A stretch of DNA of 10,623 nt from Acetobacterium sp. (GTDB lineage: Bacteria; Bacillota; Clostridia; Eubacteriales; Eubacteriaceae): positions 1 through 10,623 of the forward strand of contig JAKLQL010000339.1 in NCBI GenBank assembly GCA_022013395.1, written 5' to 3'. The position numbers were made by a program, and so were the translations under genes. This document shows, one piece after another, positions 6,610 to 10,623 of the stretch. The notes beneath the pieces were generated by a model. That model saw only the letters and a list, made by a program, of their open reading frames with translations, searched no databases and was not told the DNA's origin. Positions within the stretch are counted from its first letter, which is position 1, and the number at the start of each line of letters is the position of its first letter.

Positions 6610-7592
6610 CTTGAACGAACCTCCTCCACAATATCAAAGTAAATATCTTTTACCGCACTGGATAACTCCGGATAAGCACTGGCATTAGCAAATGCAATTG
6701 CTTCGGCAATTTCGGCAACCACTGAATCCTGAAGTTCTTTTAGTTCTTCGGTCGTGACGATTTTGCTATCGATCATGTATTTTTCAATCCGCGGCATCGG
6801 GTCTTTTTTCATCCAGAATTCTTGTTCTTCGGTTGGTTTATATTTGCCGGCATCGCCTTCGAAATGGCCACGATGACGGTACGTTTTGCATTCGATCAAG
6901 GTTGGACCCTGGCCGCTGCGGGCCCGTTTGACTGCTTCAACGGCTACCTCATGAACAGCGATGACATCATTTCCGTCCACGGAAATGCCAGGGATACCAT
7001 AGGCAGTGCCACGATCAGCAATGTCTTTGATAGCCTGATGACGGGATTGACTCATGGAGATGCCATAGCCATTGTTTTCACAAACGAAAATCACCGGCAG
7101 TTTCCAGATACTGGCCAGGTTCATCGACTCATGGAAGGTGCCCTGATTGGTTGACGCATCGCCAAAGAAGCAGACACAGACCTGGTCGGTGCCCCGATAC
7201 TGGGCACTGAAACCAGCCCCGACAGCCAGATTGTGGCCGGCCCCGACGATCCCGTTGGCCCCAAGAATGCCTTTGGTGGCATCAGCAATATGCATCGAAC
7301 CACCTTTGCCTTTACAGTAGCCGGTTTCTTTTCCGTAGAGTTCGGCCATCATGTATTTCAGATCACCACCTTTGGCAATGATGTGGCCATGGCCGCGATG
7401 GGTACTGGTGATGTAGTCAGCGTCATTAAGGGCCTGACAGACACCAGTGGCCACAGCTTCTTCACCAAGATAGAGATGAACAAAACCGGGGATGGCACCC
7501 TCAGCAAAAAGGTTCATGGCCTTTGTTTCAAATTCCCTGATCCGTTTCATGCGGATGTACATGTCTTTGATAATCGCTTTATCAAGTTTCAT
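6606..7592 (-). CDS. acoA: Acetoin dehydrogenase E1 component, alpha subunit (thiamine diphosphate)
   Basis: A 328-residue subunit that binds thiamine diphosphate with AcoB and cleaves acetoin to acetaldehyde plus an acetyl unit loaded onto E2. The E1-alpha dehydrogenase domain spans nearly the whole protein: FVHLYLGEEAVATG (37-50), STHRGHGHIIAKGGD (63-77) and GKGGSMHIAD (95-104). The diphosphate/Mg motif runs from GDASTNQGTFHE at 144 to ENNGYGIS ending at 179. Its third residue is Ala146 where GDG is usual. The phosphorylation-loop region TYRHRGHFEGDAGKY is also present. ATG at 7592 is chosen: it has AAGGAG (7605-7610) at a rather long 12-nt spacing and starts at the conserved helix. A TTG at 7625 would add 11 Lys/Asn-rich residues without a ribosome site. 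It is the first operon gene, about 46 nt downstream of the predicted sigma-54 start site, and overlaps acoB by 4 nt. Pyruvate E1 is the alternative, made unlikely by acoR. Confidence 0.95.
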   Translation of the reverse strand: MKLDKAIIKDMYIRMKRIREFETKAMNLFAEGAIPGFVHLYLGEEAVATGVCQALNDADYITSTHRGHGHIIAKGGDLKYMMAELYGKETGYCKGKGGSMHIADATKGILGANGIVGAGHNLAVGAGFSAQYRGTDQVCVCFFGDASTNQGTFHESMNLASIWKLPVIFVCENNGYGISMSQSRHQAIKDIADRGTAYGIPGISVDGNDVIAVHEVAVEAVKRARSGQGPTLIECKTYRHRGHFEGDAGKYKPTEEQEFWMKKDPMPRIEKYMIDSKIVTTEELKELQDSVVAEIAEAIAFANASAYPELSSAVKDIYFDIVEEVRSR

Positions 7593-7647
7593 AAATTCAG
7601 TGTTCTCCTTTTTTTTATTATCCAAAGATTTTAGATAAGATATCTTA

Positions 7648-7665
7648 TAACAAGAACTGTGCCAA
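7648..7665 (-). promoter_or_regulatory. Sigma-54 (-24/-12) promoter of acoABCL
   Basis: The minus strand reads TTGGCACAGTTCTTGTTA. Against the consensus YTGGCACG-N4-TTGCW, the -24 element TTGGCAC is complete, the GG-N10-G spacing is exact, and only the G after CAC (A) and the C of TTGC (T) differ. The start site would be near 7638, about 46 nt before the acoA ATG. The neighbouring activator gene has the GAFTGA loop needed to work with sigma-54, which supports the call strongly. Confidence 0.88.
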
Positions 7666-7740
7666 CTTTAAAAATTGACCGGATATTTTTTGAGATGGCT
7701 TTATCGAGAGGTTTTATCTGGGGGAAGCGTTTTGGAAAAA

Positions 7741-7774
7741 TAAAAAAGATACGCCGTTTGTCTTAGGCGTATCT
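7741..7774 (-). terminator. Rho-independent terminator of acoR
   Basis: A perfect 9-bp stem, AGATACGCC / GGCGTATCT (7747-7755 and 7766-7774), has a 10-nt loop. On the minus strand it is followed by TTTTTATTTTT (7746 downwards). It lies 40 nt after the acoR stop codon and upstream of the acoA promoter, so it separates acoR transcription from the operon. Confidence 0.88.
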
Positions 7775-7827
7775 CATATTTGCGACTGTATTGTCTCAAA
7801 ATTGCGAATATTCTCACATTTGAGACA
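7772..7827. promoter_or_regulatory. Candidate AcoR enhancer (upstream activating) sites
   Basis: A 36-bp imperfect palindrome at 7792-7827 has arms TGTCTCAAA and TTTGAGACA, with GAATATTC (7806-7813) exactly at its centre; 15 of 18 base pairs are symmetric. The same stretch holds three direct copies of TCTCANANTTGNGA, at 7772-7785, 7794-7807 and 7812-7825. The palindrome centre is about 170 bp upstream of the predicted acoA start site, a usual distance for a sigma-54 enhancer, and it straddles the acoR stop codon (7814-7816). AcoR binding is inferred from position and symmetry, not from a known AcoR consensus. Confidence 0.6.
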
Positions 7828-9775
7828 TGTAACGATAATCTTTGATGTCAATGTTGTATTTTTTTATTTTTCGATAAAGTGAGGCCCGACTGAGACCCAT
7901 CATTTGAGCCGATGCATTCACACTGCCATGGGTTTCTTTTAGGATTTTCTCCAGGTTGGCCTTAACCAGGTCGTCCAGGGTCGGACTGACGGTCATTGAC
8001 AGAACTTTTTTTTCTTCGGCATACTTTGGCGTTGGGGTAGGCAGATACGCGGTTGAAATAACCGGATCGGTACACAGGTAGAAGGTTCGTTCGATGAAAT
8101 TCTGAAGTTCGCGAACGTTACCGGGCCAGGGATGCGCTTTAAGCCCTTCCAGAAATTCCGGCGAACAGGCTTTGGCATGCTCTGGGTATTCCCGGTTGAG
8201 ACGATCCAGAAAGTGGGAAGCGGCCCAGACAATATCATCCCCCCGAACCCGCAGCGGTGGGATGTGCAGATAAATCACATTCAGACGGAAATAGAGATCT
8301 TCCCGGAAACTCTTGTTTTTGACCTCCTGCTCCAGATTTCGATTCGTGGCGGCAAGGATACGGATGTTCAGTTTACGTTCACTCTGGCTGCCGATTCGGG
8401 AAACCGTATAGGTTTCCACCACCCGCAACAACTTGGCCTGAACCTCCAGGGGCAGCTCACCAATTTCATCCAGGAAAATACTGCCGCCTTCGGCCAGTTC
8501 GAATTTTCCGGGCTTACCTTCATTGAGGGCCCCGGTAAAAGCACCTTTGCAATAGCCAAACAGCTCGCTTTCCACTAGATCCCGGGGGAGACAGGCGCAA
8601 TTGACCACAATAAAGGGGCCTTGGGAAAAGGTGCTGGCGCGGTGAATGGCGTGAGCAAACATTTCTTTACCGGTACCACTTTCGCCTTCAATCAAAATGC
8701 ATTTTTTAAACCGGGCCATTTTTTCAGCGGTTTTAATGATCATTCGCATCTGCGCATTATGGGTAATGATGTCATCAAACGTGTAGGTTGCCACGTTGCC
8801 ACTGACGCGGTTAACCGCGCTGTGGAGATGTTTGATCTCCCGGATACCAATGGAGTACCCCTGAATTTTATCATTTTCCAGAATTCGTGAAATATTAGCG
8901 CTGCATTGAATTTTTCGATTGCCGATATGGGCGGTAACATCAGTATAATAACGGGTCGTTTCTTCGATATTCCAGAGTTCATCAGCGACATCCATTTTTT
9001 TGAAGATTTTTTTAAAGCTGATTTCATTGAATTCATCCATGTTAAGATGGAGTACTTTTTGGGCGCCGACATTCATCCATTGAAGATGGAGGTTTTCATC
9101 AGTGACGAGAATCCCATCTTCGGTGCTATCCAGAGAAGCTGTCATCGACCGATAGGTATGGGATAGCGCCAGCTCATTTTCGATGCTGTAGGCGGCGGCG
9201 ACCACAATGCCCAGGGTATGGGAGTGAAGCTTGTGACTTTCCCCGGACATGTTGAGAACGCCGATGATTTCGCCTTTGACATTATGGATGGTGGTGGCGG
9301 AACAGGTCCAGGTGTGATGGGAAACGCAGTAGTGCTCAGAGCCCACAACATGAACCGGGGCATCTTCAGCCAGGGCGAGGCCGATGGCGTTGGTACCCAC
9401 GGCATCATTTGTCCAGACGGTGCCCTTTAAAAACCGCAGTTCGGAAGCCCGCATGCTGACCACTTCATCCCCGATGGTATCCAGTAAAACACCATTCTTA
9501 TCAGTTAGAACCAAAACGAAATGGGAAGATAAAACGATTTCATAAAGGTTCTGCATAATCGGTTGGGCAATTTTGATGAGTTCCCGGTTTTCGGCCAACA
9601 CCTGTTCTAATTGGCAGGCATCGATGGTTTCGCCTTTACCGCCGTTGATATCTTTTTTTGTTTTTTGGCAGTATTCCCAGGAACGTTGGATAATCGGCCG
9701 GGTATTCTCATCCAGAATGCCATGTTCAACATAGTTTGTCCAGTTGTTTTTAAGTTTATTGAGATCAGGTTCCAT
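7814..9775 (-). CDS. acoR: Sigma-54-dependent transcriptional activator of acetoin catabolism
   Basis: A 653-residue enhancer-binding protein expected to activate acoABCL in response to acetoin or a related effector. A GAF-type sensor covers about residues 60-205 (GTNAIGLALAED, CSATTIHNVKGEIIGVLNMSG). A PAS-like segment covers about 210-315 (STEDGILVTDENLHLQWMN). The AAA+ domain covers about 332-570, with Walker A GESGTGKE (364-371), the sigma-54 contact loop GAFTGA (411-416), Walker B SIFLDE (432-437) and arginine-finger region FREDLYFRL (490-498). PWPGNVRELQNF (549-560) follows, and the C-terminal Fis helix-turn-helix is VNASAQMMGLSRASLYRKIKKY (619-640). The ATG at 9775 has AAAGGA (9785-9790) 9 nt upstream; a TTG 19 codons earlier lacks a ribosome site. 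It is encoded directly upstream of the operon on the same strand, with its own terminator at 7741-7774. All ATPase motifs look intact. The effector is inferred from context. Confidence 0.93.
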   Translation of the reverse strand: MEPDLNKLKNNWTNYVEHGILDENTRPIIQRSWEYCQKTKKDINGGKGETIDACQLEQVLAENRELIKIAQPIMQNLYEIVLSSHFVLVLTDKNGVLLDTIGDEVVSMRASELRFLKGTVWTNDAVGTNAIGLALAEDAPVHVVGSEHYCVSHHTWTCSATTIHNVKGEIIGVLNMSGESHKLHSHTLGIVVAAAYSIENELALSHTYRSMTASLDSTEDGILVTDENLHLQWMNVGAQKVLHLNMDEFNEISFKKIFKKMDVADELWNIEETTRYYTDVTAHIGNRKIQCSANISRILENDKIQGYSIGIREIKHLHSAVNRVSGNVATYTFDDIITHNAQMRMIIKTAEKMARFKKCILIEGESGTGKEMFAHAIHRASTFSQGPFIVVNCACLPRDLVESELFGYCKGAFTGALNEGKPGKFELAEGGSIFLDEIGELPLEVQAKLLRVVETYTVSRIGSQSERKLNIRILAATNRNLEQEVKNKSFREDLYFRLNVIYLHIPPLRVRGDDIVWAASHFLDRLNREYPEHAKACSPEFLEGLKAHPWPGNVRELQNFIERTFYLCTDPVISTAYLPTPTPKYAEEKKVLSMTVSPTLDDLVKANLEKILKETHGSVNASAQMMGLSRASLYRKIKKYNIDIKDYRYMSQM

Positions 9776-9883
9776 CTTAATTAATCCTTTCGAGAAAGAA
9801 TGCGGCCAAACAGTGGGAGACTGGCTTTTCAAGCGGGAATGAGACCAGAAAACAGGTAAAGCAATTTCAGTTGGTAATAATTA

Positions 9884-9924
9884 TTTGACCAAATTAGATT
9901 AAAAAGAGTGATCAGATGGTCAAA
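9884..9924. repeat. Dyad TTTGACCA-N25-TGGTCAAA bracketing a possible second acoR promoter
   Basis: Perfect 8-bp arms lie at 9884-9891 and 9917-9924. On the minus strand one arm contains TTGACC (9918-9923), which with TAATCT (9896-9901) and a 16-nt spacer makes a plausible vegetative promoter. The other arm would then cover the start site near 9889. Such placement suits a repressor operator, but no regulator can be assigned. Confidence 0.4.
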
Positions 9925-9940
9925 GGTCTTGTTGATTCAT

Positions 9941-9969
9941 ATTATAACGAAATTTTACAAATAAATCAA
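9941..9969 (-). promoter_or_regulatory. Vegetative (sigma-A type) promoter candidate for acoR
   Basis: On the minus strand TTGATT (9964-9969) and a perfect TATAAT (9941-9946) are separated by 17 nt. Transcription would start near 9934, about 159 nt before the acoR ATG. It is the best consensus match in the spacer in this direction. Confidence 0.65.
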
Positions 9970-10043
9970 AAACAATTGGATAAAATAAGATTAAGATAAT
10001 TTCGATGGTCAGGATTTGCGAATAACAGAAAGTTGTTTTTGGG

Positions 10044-10072
10044 TTGGCGAATCCACAAAGTTGTGTTATATT
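10044..10072 (+). promoter_or_regulatory. Vegetative promoter candidate for the acetyltransferase gene
   Basis: TTGGCG (10044-10049) and TATATT (10067-10072) are separated by 17 nt, with a start site expected near 10079. This gives a leader of about 144 nt before the GTG at 10223. It is back to back with the acoR promoter, about 75 bp between the two -35 boxes. Confidence 0.55.
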
Positions 10073-10222
10073 AATCAGATAAAATGAATTTTTTGAGATG
10101 CCTGATACATTTTAAGAAAGATCGCAACTAAAGATTACAGCTATATCGACATTCTAATTTCAAAGAAATTGCTGAAGTATTTTGGCAGAAAAGGGATTAA
10201 TAAGAATCAAGGAAGTGAAGTG

Positions 10223-10623
10223 GTGACAATCGAATTATTTAAATTAAAAGAAGCAGATTTCAAAAAAATCTATACACTGATGGAGCGTTCTTTTCCCGCA
10301 GAAGAAGTGAGAAGTTATGAAAATGGCGTAAAGATATTGAGTGACCCCAATTATCGAATTTTGATATCAAAAAGTGAAGCGGGTGAAATCCTTGGTTTTA
10401 TTGCCGAGTGGGATCTGGGACCAACTATTTTTGTGGAACATTTTGCGGTGGACCAAACCCTTCGGGGTGGGGGGATTGGTTCCGGGATGATGGCCGCCTA
10501 TTTGTCCCAGGCAACAAAGCCGGTGATGCTTGAAGTGGAAGATGAGAAAACCGCAATCAATGAAAGACGAATTGTTTTTTATCAGCGACTGGGCTTTTAT
10601 CGGTCTGATTACGGCTATCATCA
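10223..10623 (+). CDS. GNAT-family N-acetyltransferase, C-terminus cut by window edge
   Basis: The first 133 codons are present and the frame is still open at the right edge. The start is a GTG at 10223, preceded by AAGGAAG (10209-10215) at 7 nt; a second GTG directly before it is in frame but closer to the ribosome site. The protein begins TIELFKLKEADFKKIYTLME, a typical GNAT N-terminus. It has the acetyl-CoA binding motif A VEHFAVDQTLRGGGIGSGMM (residues 71-90, with the Arg-Gly-x-Gly-x-Gly pyrophosphate loop at 81-86). The motif B helix follows, ERRIVFYQRLGFYRSD. It would transfer an acetyl group from acetyl-CoA to an amine, but the acceptor cannot be read from the sequence. It is divergent from acoR, with no clear link to acetoin metabolism. 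Confidence 0.85.
   Translation, partial: MTIELFKLKEADFKKIYTLMERSFPAEEVRSYENGVKILSDPNYRILISKSEAGEILGFIAEWDLGPTIFVEHFAVDQTLRGGGIGSGMMAAYLSQATKPVMLEVEDEKTAINERRIVFYQRLGFYRSDYGYH

Larger units (their letters stand above)
9776..10222. other. 447-bp AT-rich divergent intergenic region
   Basis: This spacer separates acoR (minus) from the acetyltransferase gene (plus). It holds the acoR ribosome site (AAAGGA, 9785-9790), an acoR leader of about 159 nt if the 9941-9969 promoter is used, a dyad at 9884-9924, promoter candidates for both directions, and a leader of about 140 nt before the plus-strand gene. No convincing ORF, tRNA or structured RNA was seen. TTGCGAATA at 10016-10024 repeats 9 bp of the aco enhancer region (7802-7810). 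Confidence 0.6.

Noticed and set aside
7719..7735. A possible catabolite-repression (cre) site around GGGAAGCGTTTTGG
   Set aside because: The AAACGCT core matches, but several of the conserved outer positions of the cre consensus fail.
9776..9832. An N-terminal extension of acoR from a TTG at 9832
   Set aside because: It has no ribosome site, while the ATG at 9775 has AAAGGA at 9 nt.
10084..10131. A 15-residue leader peptide ORF (MNFLRCLIHFKKDRN) upstream of the acetyltransferase gene
   Set aside because: It has no ribosome site before its ATG and no attenuator-like hairpin after it; chance is the better explanation.
1..10623. CRISPR arrays, insertion sequences, tRNA or rRNA genes
   Set aside because: No regularly spaced repeats, transposase motifs, long terminal inverted repeats or tRNA/rRNA-like sequences were seen.

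Overview
The window looks like chromosome from an anaerobic, Gram-positive acetogen of the Acetobacterium type. This is inferred from AT-rich spacers with moderate-GC genes, strong AGGAGG ribosome sites, a clostridial-type enoate-reductase relative, and an acoR-acoABCL cluster of the kind known for acetoin and 2,3-butanediol use in Acetobacterium woodii. Species cannot be fixed from the sequence alone.

Layout. (1) 1-505, minus: the N-terminal part of a calcineurin-type metallophosphoesterase running off the left edge. (2) 506-733: a divergent spacer holding a 7-bp inverted repeat with a third copy of the same heptamer. (3) 734-2728, plus: an FMN/Fe-S/FAD oxidoreductase of the 2-enoate reductase / 2,4-dienoyl-CoA reductase family. 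(4) 2729-2818: three tandem 16-mers running into a perfect 19-bp hairpin, a two-way terminator between convergent units. (5) 2818-7592, minus: acoA-acoB-acoC-acoL, a complete acetoin dehydrogenase complex. (6) 7593-7813: the aco control region, with a -24/-12 (sigma-54) promoter, the acoR terminator and a repeat array that fits an activator binding site. (7) 7814-9775, minus: acoR, a GAF-PAS-AAA+-Fis activator with an intact GAFTGA motif. (8) 9776-10222: a divergent spacer with candidate vegetative promoters for acoR and for the next gene. (9) 10223-10623, plus: the start of a GNAT acetyltransferase cut by the right edge.

How it works together. AcoR is expected to sense acetoin or a related small molecule, bind the palindromic repeats near its own stop codon about 170 bp upstream of the acoA start site, and drive sigma-54 RNA polymerase at 7648-7665. 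The transcript encodes E1 alpha, E1 beta, lipoyl E2 and E3. Together they convert acetoin + CoA + NAD+ into acetaldehyde + acetyl-CoA + NADH. The acoR transcript ends at its own hairpin before this promoter, so operon expression should depend on the sigma-54 switch.

Novelty. The enzymes belong to a known system. The less explained material is regulatory: the compound palindrome and direct repeats at 7772-7827, the heptamer set at 537-690, the dyad bracketing a promoter at 9884-9924, and the tandem 16-mers at 2735-2782. The substrate of the enoate-reductase relative is also open.
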